DNA of 64,000 bases, from positions 93,863-157,862 of the forward strand of contig JAJEGS010000014.1 of assembly GCA_022819745.1 (NCBI GenBank), given 5' to 3'. Shown piece after piece: positions 53,642 through 60,654 of the stretch. The DNA comes from Candidatus Latescibacterota bacterium. GTDB taxonomy: Bacteria; Latescibacterota; UBA2968; UBA8231. Below the pieces are notes generated by a model. The model saw only the letters and a list, made by a program, of their open reading frames with translations. It made no database searches and was not told the DNA's origin. Within the stretch, counting starts at the first letter, position 1, and every line of letters starts with the position of its first letter. The position numbers and the translations under genes were made by a program.

Positions 53642-54706
53642 CTACTCAATCCGCACTTCCCGCTCCTGCTCCGCGGATTCGTACAGCCCGTCCATCATCT
53701 TCTGCACCATCAGCCCGTGCTCGCCGGGCGACAGGGTTTCCGCGCCGTAGAGTACGTGATCGACGAAGTTGCGCATCTTCTGGCCGAAGCCGTCGGCTGC
53801 TGGGCCGGTGGGCAGCCAGTCGGGCCGGGTGTTGACCATGTAGTCGTTGGCGTCGTGGAAAAAACCCGGCGGGTCCCAGGTGGTACCGCCCTTCTCTCCC
53901 ATCAGCGTGAAGTTCCCCACACCCTGCTCGATATGAGCGGCGAAGCTGGTCTCAATACTGAGCATCGCGCCGTTGGCAAAGCGGATGTGCCCCACGGCTA
54001 AGTCCTCGACCGTATAGGTCTTGTAATCCCAGTTGGGCCAGACCGAGGCCACGTTTGACGGCTTGTCGCCGATGTAGGTATAGGTGCTGCCACTGGCCGC
54101 CACTGGTTGGGGCGCACCCATCGCATAATGAGTGGCCTCCAGCATGTGGACGCCGATGTCGATCAGCGGCCCGCCACCTTGTAGGTCCTTGCGGCCGAAG
54201 ACGCCCCAGTTGGGAATACCCCGCCGCCGCAGGGACTGCACCCGGGCGTACAGGACGGCTCCCAGTTCGCCGTCGTCAACGAGCTTCTTGATAAACTGCG
54301 TCTTCGGATCATAGCGGTTCTGGAATCCAATGATCAGCTTTTTGCCGTTTTTCTTCGCGGCGTCGAGCATCTCTTGGCCCTCGCGTGCATTCATGGCCAA
54401 AGGCTTCTCGACGAGGACATGGGCACCCGCGTCGAGCGCGGCGATGGAGCAGGGGGCGTGCAGGCCGTTGGGCGTGCAGACGCTCACCGCATCGGGTTCG
54501 ACCTGCCGGAGCATCTCTTCGTAGTCGGCGTAGGCTGCGGGGATTTCGTATTCCTCACAGGATTTTTGCGCTCGTTCGAGGACCACGTCCGCTGCGGCGA
54601 CCATCTCCACGTCGTCTATGTCGTGGTAATAGCGCATGTGCGCCCCAGCGATCCCTCCAGCACCGATCAGGGCGACGCGCAGCTTGTCTTGCTTGTTCTT
54701 AGCCAT
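53642..54706 (-). CDS. Gfo/Idh/MocA family oxidoreductase
   Basis: 354 residues from the ATG at 54706 (CGGAGAG upstream). N-terminal NAD(P) Rossmann fold ALIGAGGIAGAHM, the family motif VLVEKPLAMNAREG (EKP) and the C-terminal substrate domain with DIGVHMLEATHYAMG containing the catalytic-type Asp and His. Members oxidise sugars, inositols or sugar alcohols. It converges with the Ldh2 gene and lies between that and the DUF6807 gene, pointing to carbohydrate breakdown. Confidence 0.88.
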   Translation of the reverse strand: MAKNKQDKLRVALIGAGGIAGAHMRYYHDIDDVEMVAAADVVLERAQKSCEEYEIPAAYADYEEMLRQVEPDAVSVCTPNGLHAPCSIAALDAGAHVLVEKPLAMNAREGQEMLDAAKKNGKKLIIGFQNRYDPKTQFIKKLVDDGELGAVLYARVQSLRRRGIPNWGVFGRKDLQGGGPLIDIGVHMLEATHYAMGAPQPVAASGSTYTYIGDKPSNVASVWPNWDYKTYTVEDLAVGHIRFANGAMLSIETSFAAHIEQGVGNFTLMGEKGGTTWDPPGFFHDANDYMVNTRPDWLPTGPAADGFGQKMRNFVDHVLYGAETLSPGEHGLMVQKMMDGLYESAEQEREVRIE

Positions 54707-54740
54707 TGCTCTCCGTTCGTTTGAATTCGTAGCGAGGCAC

Positions 54741-54769
54741 AAAAAAACCGGCCCGCAGACCGGTTTTTT
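54741..54769. terminator. Bidirectional terminator
   Basis: AAAAAACCGG (ending 54751) pairs with CCGGTTTTTT (from 54760), loop about 8 nt. It terminates the DUF6807 gene on the minus strand just before the Gfo/Idh ribosome site. Confidence 0.85.
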
Positions 54770-54786
54770 CTCTTGCAGATACTATC

Positions 54787-55689
54787 CTATCCCGCTTGGA
54801 ACTGCTCGATTAGCTGGCGCACGTCTGGGTGCCCGTCAACGCTGCGGCCGGGGTGGATGATCAGTCGGTAGCGGAAGACGGCTTGGTCGCCGCCGGGGAT
54901 GGTCAGGCTCTCGTCGATGTTCTCGTCGCCCTTAAAATCGTGTACTCCAAAGGGATTGGCGGTAAACAGTCCGTAGCCGCGCACGTGCCAGTAGGTGGGA
55001 TGGCGGGGGTTGTCGCGGTGATCGACGACGGTGTGGCCCCATTCCTCGCCGTCGGCTAGCGGCCCGGAGTAATCCACCCAAGCCGCCTGCTGGCCCCAAG
55101 TAACCTCCTCGCCTTGGCCGTTTTCAAAGACTTGGCCGGCGGAATTTTCAATCTGCCCCGCGACCTTGGCATCCATGGAGGTCGGCACCCGGATCGAAAA
55201 CAACCCGCCTTCTTTGGTGTCGCCGAAGGTCACGTCGCCGTAGCGGGCGCGGAATTCGCTGCGTTGGTCCACGATCCGCAGCGGGCCTTCGGCGCGGATG
55301 GCGATGGTGCGCCGTTCCTCCAACAGCTTCTCGCCCTCCGGCCCAAACCAATCGACGATCCCGTCGATCTGCGCTGCGCCGTCGGCTGCACCTACTACCG
55401 GCTCGCCCCGTTGCAACATGGCTCCGTGGCCGGTGCCCTCGTCCCAGAGGTTGTGGCCGTTGACGAGGCCGTGGGCTGTGTAGATGCCGCGATGATGGTA
55501 GTGATCCTGATTCTCGCCTTCGACACCTTCCATCGGATAGGCGCGGGTGAGGCCAGTGCCGTTGGGCGTCAGCACTGGATAGAAGTACGGGCGGCACACA
55601 TAGTGGCCGTAGCGGTATTCGGTAAAAAGCTGGCCGTCGATAGTGACGACGGCCTTGCAGTCTGTGGGAATTAGCTCGATATCGATCAT
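54787..55689 (-). CDS. DUF6807 (PmoA-like) family protein
   Basis: 300 residues from the ATG at 55689 (AAAGGAAG upstream). Family blocks: YRPYFYPVLTPNGTGLTRA-like segment (CRPYFYPVLTPNG), DHYHHRGIYTAHG, and late GDQAVFRYRLIIHPG. Members are often mislabelled 'methane oxygenase PmoA'; the family has no proven activity and commonly sits near Gfo/Idh genes and sulfatases in environmental genomes. It follows the sulfatase maturase gene by 13 bp. Confidence 0.8.
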   Translation of the reverse strand: MIDIELIPTDCKAVVTIDGQLFTEYRYGHYVCRPYFYPVLTPNGTGLTRAYPMEGVEGENQDHYHHRGIYTAHGLVNGHNLWDEGTGHGAMLQRGEPVVGAADGAAQIDGIVDWFGPEGEKLLEERRTIAIRAEGPLRIVDQRSEFRARYGDVTFGDTKEGGLFSIRVPTSMDAKVAGQIENSAGQVFENGQGEEVTWGQQAAWVDYSGPLADGEEWGHTVVDHRDNPRHPTYWHVRGYGLFTANPFGVHDFKGDENIDESLTIPGGDQAVFRYRLIIHPGRSVDGHPDVRQLIEQFQAG

Positions 55690-55702
55690 TGCTTCCTTTC
55701 GG

Positions 55703-57043
55703 TTATGCGGCCCGGCCACAGCAGCGCTTGTACTTTTTGCCGCTGCCGCAGGAGCACGGGTCATTGCGGCCCGGGGCCTTTTGGTGCAGGGCCGCCTTGA
55801 CCGCGTCTCGTTTGCGGGTCCATTCCATCACGCCGGTGGCCGGTCGGCCGTGCCGCAGTTCGTTGGCCATAAAGCGCATGTAGGGATCGACGTGCCCGAA
55901 GTACATTTTGTACCCCTTGCACAGGTAGTTGAGGCCGTCCTCGCCGCGCGGGGTTTTGGTAAAACGGTGCTTGGGACAGCCGCCGTTGCAGGCGAAGCGG
56001 TAATCGCATTCGATGCAGTACTGGGGCAGGGTGTCCTTTTTGTCCTGCCCGAACTTGTTCTGCTGCGGGCTGGCGACCATGTCGCGGATGCTCTCTTCGT
56101 GGACGTTGCCCAAGCGATAATCCGAATAGACGAAGTGGTCGCAGGAATAGAGGTCGCCGTTGTGCTCGATGATCAGCGCCTTGCCGCAGGTCTCGGCGAA
56201 GATGCACAGGCTCGCATCTTGGCCCAGCCACGAGCCGAGCGTCACGTCAAAGAGCTGCACAAAGACTTGGCCGACGTCGTTGCGCACCCATTCGTCAAAG
56301 ATTGCGCAGAGGAACTTGCCGTATTGCCCCGACCCCACCGACCATTTGGAGACTGGTGCCCGGCCTTCGTATTCGGGATCGACTAACTCCAGCCCGTCCT
56401 CGTCCGGCTCGTGGGCGATGCGCTCGACGATGGGAATAAACTGCATAAACCCCGAGCCTTCTTCGCGCAGGAAGCGGTAGATTTCGAGCGGCTGATCGGC
56501 GTTGTGGTTTTGCAGCACGGTCAGGGTATTGAATTCCACCCCATGCTTTTTGAGCATTTGCAGACCAGCGTACACTCGGTCGTAGGTCGGCTTCTGGCCT
56601 TTGTCAACTCGGTAGTGGTCGTGGTATTCGCGCGGCCCGTCGATCGACAGCCCGATTAGAAATTTGTTTTCCGCGAGGAACTCGCCCCACTCGTCGTCGA
56701 GCAGGATGCCGTTGGTCTGGAAGGCGTTGGTGACGAGCTTGCCGTTGGCGTATTGCTGCTGTAGCTCGACTGCGCGGCGGAAGAAGTCCACGCCCATCAG
56801 GGTCGGCTCGCCGCCCTGCCAGGCAAAGTCCACCTGCGGCACGTCTTGGGCCTCAATGTACTGCTTGACGTATAGTTCGAGCGTCTCGTCGGACATGCGC
56901 CAGTTTTTGCGTGCGTCCGGGTAGAGCTTCTCCTTTTCGAGGTAGAAGCAGTACTTGCAGTCGATGTTGCAGACCGAGCCCGAGGGCTTAGCCATTATGT
57001 GGGAAGACGCCGGAGCAGCGGTCGGTATGGTCGCAGTTTCCAT
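55703..57043 (-). CDS. Anaerobic sulfatase-maturating radical SAM enzyme with SEC-C tail
   Basis: 446 residues. The radical-SAM cluster motif is CNIDCKYC (residues 25-32), followed by FAWQGGEPTLMG and SIDGPREYHD. The C-terminal SPASM region has Cys sets (TCGKALIIEHNGDLYSCDH, YCIECDYRFACNGGCPKHR). A SEC-C zinc motif (GRNDPCSCGSGKKYKRCC) ends the protein. anSME converts a Ser or Cys of sulfatases to formylglycine. No sulfatase gene is present in this window. DUF6807 follows. Confidence 0.9.
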   Translation of the reverse strand: METATIPTAAPASSHIMAKPSGSVCNIDCKYCFYLEKEKLYPDARKNWRMSDETLELYVKQYIEAQDVPQVDFAWQGGEPTLMGVDFFRRAVELQQQYANGKLVTNAFQTNGILLDDEWGEFLAENKFLIGLSIDGPREYHDHYRVDKGQKPTYDRVYAGLQMLKKHGVEFNTLTVLQNHNADQPLEIYRFLREEGSGFMQFIPIVERIAHEPDEDGLELVDPEYEGRAPVSKWSVGSGQYGKFLCAIFDEWVRNDVGQVFVQLFDVTLGSWLGQDASLCIFAETCGKALIIEHNGDLYSCDHFVYSDYRLGNVHEESIRDMVASPQQNKFGQDKKDTLPQYCIECDYRFACNGGCPKHRFTKTPRGEDGLNYLCKGYKMYFGHVDPYMRFMANELRHGRPATGVMEWTRKRDAVKAALHQKAPGRNDPCSCGSGKKYKRCCGRAA

Positions 57044-57112
57044 CAGAGCCTATCTTGAAGTGGTGAGTATGATAGCGTTTGCCCTTCCGCAATGCAAATA
57101 TAAGGAAATCAG

Positions 57113-57796
57113 ATGCGTACCATTTTTGTCGGCGACGTGCACGGCTGCGCCGCCGAGTTTGAAGCCTTCCTTGAAAAAATAGACTACGACTTCACCCAGG
57201 ATCGCCTGTTGCTGACCGGCGATGCCTTTGCCCGCGGCCCTGACCCGCTGGCGGTGTGGCAGTTGATTTGCGATACCGAGGCCGAGATGGTCTTGGGCAA
57301 CCACGACGCCCGCCTCTTAAAGCAGCTAACCGCCTTGAAGAAGGGCCGCAAGCCCAAAGTAAAGTTTCCCGACCAGCGCTATACCCTCGCCCAGCTTAAG
57401 CCCGCCCACGGCGAAATCCTCGCTTGGCTGCGGCAGTGCCCGCTCTACATTGCGGAAGACGCCTTCCTGCTAATCCACGCCGGCATCAATCCGAAAAAGG
57501 GCTTGCAAGGCACTCGCCGCAAGGAATTCCTCAAGATCCGCACTTGGCCGCCCTCCGACGATCTCGCCAGCCCGCGCTGGCACGATTTCTACGAACCGGA
57601 GTATCCCCTAATCGTCTTTGGCCACGACGCGCCCGGCGGTTTGGTGGTCAAAAAGCGCGATGGCCACCCTTATCTTCTCGGCCTCGACTCGGGCTGTATC
57701 TACGGCGGCCAGCTCAGTGGTTATGTGCTTGAAGAAGCGCGGCTCGTGCAAGTGGAGAGCCAGCAAGTGGCGGATGTGTGGAAGCGGCTGGCTTAG
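57113..57796 (+). CDS. ApaH-like metallophosphoesterase
   Basis: 227 residues, PPP-superfamily fold: GDVHGC, GDAFARGP, LGNHDARL, LLIHAGI and VFGHDA. The usual GDxxDRG is GDAFARG here, replacing the Asp before Arg with Ala while keeping the metal-binding Asp. This substitution may be normal for its subgroup. Likely substrates are dinucleoside polyphosphates or phosphoproteins. The start is in a short divergent gap from the sulfatase maturase; the stop overlaps the DUF4143 gene by 4 bp. Confidence 0.82.
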   Translation: MRTIFVGDVHGCAAEFEAFLEKIDYDFTQDRLLLTGDAFARGPDPLAVWQLICDTEAEMVLGNHDARLLKQLTALKKGRKPKVKFPDQRYTLAQLKPAHGEILAWLRQCPLYIAEDAFLLIHAGINPKKGLQGTRRKEFLKIRTWPPSDDLASPRWHDFYEPEYPLIVFGHDAPGGLVVKKRDGHPYLLGLDSGCIYGGQLSGYVLEEARLVQVESQQVADVWKRLA

Positions 57797-58947
57797 GCGA
57801 GGTCGCCGCTCCAGAGCATTTGGATGAAGGTGGCTGCGGGCAGGATGTCGATACCGTCGTCCGTACGTCGAGCGCGGGGTTCGAGGCACGCGACTACTCT
57901 CCGGCCGACGTCTGGATGATCCTTTACTAGGCTACGCAGCCCTTTCAAGTGATTGCTGACGATGCGATTGGTCGCCTTGGCCTCGACCGCTAGCCGCATG
58001 TCACCCAAGATAAAATCAACCTCGGTACCGCCGGCTAGACGCCAATAGGTTAGTTCGCCATCAAACGCCTGATAGTCGGCAAACGCGGTCAATTCGTGGA
58101 ACACCCAGTTCTCAAATGCCTTGCCGTATAGCTCTGAGTCGGGCAGCAGTTGGCCCCGGCGGGCGAGTCGGTTGACTACTCCAACATCCACAAAGTAGAA
58201 CTTCGGCGCGGCAACCACTCTTCGCTTGGGACGCCTGCGGAAGGCGGGCAACCAGCGCCCGAGCAGCGCGTCTTCGAGAATCTCGTAGTAGCCCCGCGCC
58301 GTGTGGCTGGTGACGCCGCACTCCCGCGCGATATTGGAGAAGTTGACCATTTCGGTATCGCCTAGCGCGGCTGAGTTCAAAAATCCGGCAAACGCGGGCA
58401 AGTTGCGGACTAGCCCTTCGGCTGCGACTTCCTCCTTGAGATAGTCGGCGACATAAGCGTCGAGCAACCGAGCGGGACGGGCATTGGCGTACATTCGGGG
58501 CAGGTAGCCGTGGTTGAGGATACGAGTGAGATCAAAGGCTGCGCCGAGTTCCCGCGCCGTCAGCCCGTGCAGTTGGTAGCGCACGGCCCGTCCGCCGAGT
58601 AGGTTGGCTCCTCCGCGCCGCACCTTGCGGGCACTGGAGCCGCAGAGGGCGAAACTCAACCCTCGGTTTTCGATCAGCCAATGCACCTCGTCGAGTAGCG
58701 CAGGCACCTTCTGAATCTCATCAATGACGATCTGGCGATTGGAATCGAATCCCGTCGCCTCGATTTCTTGACGCAAAAACTCCGGATTGGCGACGTACCG
58801 CCTGAACTCGTCTGCCTTTAGGAGATCGAGCCATAGGCCGTCGGCGTACTGGTGTTTTAGCAGGGTGCTTTTGCCCGCCTGTCGCGGCCCCCAGAGGAAA
58901 AACGTCTCGGTGCCGGACGCGGGGAGGTGCAGAGATCGTTTGTACAT
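57793..58947 (-). CDS. AAA_14/DUF4143 ATPase
   Basis: 384 residues. N-terminal P-loop GPRQAGKSTLLKH (about 20-32), Walker B IVIDEIQKVP and sensor FALCGSSARKVRRGG. The C-terminal DUF4143 part has a PD-(D/E)XK-like EVDFILGDMRLAVEAKA, suggesting a nuclease-fold domain. These ATPases are common accessory genes of unknown, possibly defence-related role. A dyad-rich AT stretch lies directly ahead of its start. Confidence 0.85.
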   Translation of the reverse strand: MYKRSLHLPASGTETFFLWGPRQAGKSTLLKHQYADGLWLDLLKADEFRRYVANPEFLRQEIEATGFDSNRQIVIDEIQKVPALLDEVHWLIENRGLSFALCGSSARKVRRGGANLLGGRAVRYQLHGLTARELGAAFDLTRILNHGYLPRMYANARPARLLDAYVADYLKEEVAAEGLVRNLPAFAGFLNSAALGDTEMVNFSNIARECGVTSHTARGYYEILEDALLGRWLPAFRRRPKRRVVAAPKFYFVDVGVVNRLARRGQLLPDSELYGKAFENWVFHELTAFADYQAFDGELTYWRLAGGTEVDFILGDMRLAVEAKATNRIVSNHLKGLRSLVKDHPDVGRRVVACLEPRARRTDDGIDILPAATFIQMLWSGDLA

Positions 58948-58963
58948 GGACTTAAAATTAACG

Positions 58964-59025
58964 TGTAAATTTGAAATAGCTATTCAAAATTACATGATAA
59001 TTTTAAGTAGTGGTTCAAAATTACA
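58964..59025. promoter_or_regulatory. Palindrome plus repeat ahead of the DUF4143 gene
   Basis: A 31-bp imperfect palindrome (58964-58994; arms TGTAAATTTGAA and TTCAAAATTACA around TAGCTA) is followed by a further copy of the right half TTCAAAATTACA at 59014-59025, 31 bp downstream, about three helical turns. The region is markedly AT-rich. It is a likely operator for a regulator of the ATPase. Confidence 0.45.
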
Positions 59026-59072
59026 GCAAAACAAAGGCATCCACACGCGTCTTCAGGAGGCGGTCTGTTGCT

Positions 59073-59366
59073 TCAAATGGGTTGCGGCTCGTAGCGCTCC
59101 ACCTCGATCTCATCCTCGCGCGCTTGCGCCTGAGCGACGTCGTAGGCCGCTTGCAGCCGTATCCAGGTCTCTGTCGTAGAGCCGAAGGCTTTCGCGAGGC
59201 GGATCGCCATGTCGGCCGACATGCGAGCGCGGCAATTCACCAGATTCGAGAGGGCTTGGCGACTGACACCGAGAATATTTGCGCCTTCGGTGACGTTGAG
59301 GCCGAGCGGCTCCAGACAGGATACGCGCACGACCTTGCCAGGATGCGGCGGGTTCTTCATGGGCAT
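59073..59366 (-). CDS. higA: HigA-family antitoxin
   Basis: 97 residues, cytosolic. The N-terminal NPPHPGKVV motif is the HigA hallmark; an HTH of the Xre type follows (VTEGANILGVSRQALSNLVNCRARMSADMAIRLAKAFG). It binds its own promoter and neutralises HigB. The ATG at 59366 (GGGAG ahead) or the one two codons later could be used. It follows the toxin gene by 17 bp, the inverted order typical of higBA. Confidence 0.9.
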   Translation of the reverse strand: MPMKNPPHPGKVVRVSCLEPLGLNVTEGANILGVSRQALSNLVNCRARMSADMAIRLAKAFGSTTETWIRLQAAYDVAQAQAREDEIEVERYEPQPI

Positions 59367-59383
59367 GTCGGTTCTCCCTTCAT

Positions 59384-59662
59384 TCAGTGGTAATCTATCA
59401 GTTCGACGTCGTAAACGTCCTCCCCTTCAAACCGGAAGATGATGCGCCAGTTGGTCTTCACGGTCACTGACCAATAGCCCTTTCGGTTGCCCTTTAGTGC
59501 ATGTAACCGATAGTGGGGAAGGCGCATCGCTTCTGGAGAGCTGGCGACATCGAGCTGAGCGAGGATTACTTCTACGCGGTCATGCAAATCGGGGCCGATG
59601 AGGCTGCGGTCGTCGTGCTCGTACAAGCGCTTGAGCCCACGATGTCGGAAGCTCCGTATCAT
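59384..59662 (-). CDS. higB: HigB/RelE-family toxin
   Basis: 92 residues of the plasmid-maintenance killer family: MIRSFRHRGLKRLYE at the start, LHALKGNRKGYWSVTVKTNWRIIFRF containing the conserved Arg/Trp/Arg residues. These toxins cut mRNA on the ribosome. No Shine-Dalgarno is visible and the best promoter lies only a few bases ahead, so the mRNA may be leaderless. Confidence 0.9.
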   Translation of the reverse strand: MIRSFRHRGLKRLYEHDDRSLIGPDLHDRVEVILAQLDVASSPEAMRLPHYRLHALKGNRKGYWSVTVKTNWRIIFRFEGEDVYDVELIDYH

Positions 59663-59669
59663 TTTATGA

Positions 59670-59698
59670 GATGTAATGTGTCAATTGACACTTGTCAA
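59670..59698 (-). promoter_or_regulatory. higBA promoter with palindromic operator
   Basis: On the minus strand, TTGACA (59698-59693), 17 bp, TACATC (59675-59670). The spacer holds a perfect 14-bp palindrome GTGTCAATTGACAC (59678-59691), a natural HigA site. The expected start is at about 59663, right at the higB ATG (59662). Confidence 0.6.
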
Positions 59699-59723
59699 GA
59701 GCGAGAATCTATAATCAAAAGCC
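59684..59723. repeat. Shared upstream element, copy 1
   Basis: A 40-bp segment that recurs, with about 32 matching positions and one gap, at 61766-61804. Its core dyad on the minus strand is TTGACA-AG-TGTCAA. It is placed upstream of higB. On the plus strand the same stretch also carries TTGACA and TATAAT 19 bp apart, facing the Phd/ParE pair. Confidence 0.6.
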
Positions 59724-59805
59724 TGCGGCGGCGTCCTTTCTGATTGGAGACGCGAAACGCTGTCCTTGATTGGCTAGGAGTGAAACACTCGGGGGCGAAC
59801 AGATA

Positions 59806-59834
59806 TTGCTCTTGACCTGTTTATGGTCTATATT
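59806..59834 (+). promoter_or_regulatory. Possible promoter of the Phd/ParE pair
   Basis: TTGCTC (59806-59811), 17 bp, TATATT (59829-59834), with an inverted repeat GACC/GGTC (59814-59828) in the spacer that may bind the Phd-type antitoxin. AAAAGGAGG follows. Confidence 0.4.
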
Positions 59835-59855
59835 TGGTCCGAAAAGGAGGTGCCC

Positions 59856-60131
59856 ATGAAACTGTCCAGCCAGATTAAGCCGATCAGTTACCTCAAGGCC
59901 CACGCCGCTGAGATCGTGCGCACGCTTGGGGATCAACCAGAACCCTTGATTATCACCCAGAATGGCGAAGCCAAGGCGGTCATACAGGATATCGACAGTT
60001 ACGAGCAGATGCAGGAAACGGTTGCGTTGCTCAAGATTCTCGCGCTGGGTAGCCGCCAGATCGAAGCAGGTCAGGTGCAACCCGCCGCCGATGTTGTCGC
60101 ACAGCTTCGAGAGCGGCGACAGACTCGCTGA
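59856..60131 (+). CDS. Phd/YefM-family antitoxin
   Basis: 91 residues from the ATG at 59856, which is preceded by AAAAGGAGG. The N-terminal SQIKPISYLKAHAAEIV and PLIITQNGEAKAVIQDIDSYEQM are the Phd/YefM DNA-binding fold. It represses its own operon and neutralises the toxin encoded next, overlapping by 1 bp. Confidence 0.9.
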   Translation: MKLSSQIKPISYLKAHAAEIVRTLGDQPEPLIITQNGEAKAVIQDIDSYEQMQETVALLKILALGSRQIEAGQVQPAADVVAQLRERRQTR

Positions 60132-60457
60132 TGGCTTTCTTGGTTCAGTTGACTGATGATGCGACGCGCGACTTGGAGGAAATCTGCGACTATATCGATC
60201 AGCACGATGAGCCGGGCCGGGCGGATGATGTGCTGGAGCAGATTGAGAAGGCTTTCAGCAGCCTCTCCGAGTATCCCGAGCGCGGGAACTACCCAGCGGA
60301 ACTGCTGGATATTGGGATTCGGGAATACCGCGAGATCTTCTCCAGGCCCTACCGCATCATCTATCGGGTAATGGAAAATAACGTCTATGTGCTCTTGATC
60401 GCCGATGGGCGGAGGGACATGCAGACGTTGCTACAGCGGCGCTTGTTGTGGGCATAA
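60131..60457 (+). CDS. ParE/RelE-family toxin
   Basis: 108 residues: DDATRDLEEICDYIDQHD, FSSLSEYPERGNYPAELLDIGIREYREIFSRPYRIIYRV and DGRRDMQTLLQRRL, the ParE/RelE pattern with conserved Arg and Tyr. ParE members poison gyrase while RelE members cut mRNA; sequence alone does not decide. The ATG shares a base with the antitoxin stop. Confidence 0.9.
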   Translation: MAFLVQLTDDATRDLEEICDYIDQHDEPGRADDVLEQIEKAFSSLSEYPERGNYPAELLDIGIREYREIFSRPYRIIYRVMENNVYVLLIADGRRDMQTLLQRRLLWA

Positions 60458-60557
60458 TCAATCACAGGTTTGGGTTCCTTTCCTTCCAATGCTCCCCTAA
60501 CGTCCATAGCAGACACAAATATCTGCTTTGCATCCTGGCATCCTGTTTACCGGTAAG

Positions 60558-60594
60558 AAAAAGGAGGAGACAGGTTGCGATGTCTCCTCCTTTT
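60558..60594. terminator. Bidirectional terminator
   Basis: AAAAGGAGGAGACA (60559-60572) pairs with TGTCTCCTCCTTTT (60581-60594), loop about 8 nt. It separates the toxin pair from the convergent nuclease gene. The rest of the gap (60458-60654) also holds an inverted repeat CGCGCC...GGCGCG (60629-60668) over the nuclease stop. Confidence 0.85.
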
Positions 60595-60654
60595 GCATTT
60601 TGCGGTGAGCGTTAATTACACTAATGCTCGCGCCAACTAACTGACAATCCCCTG

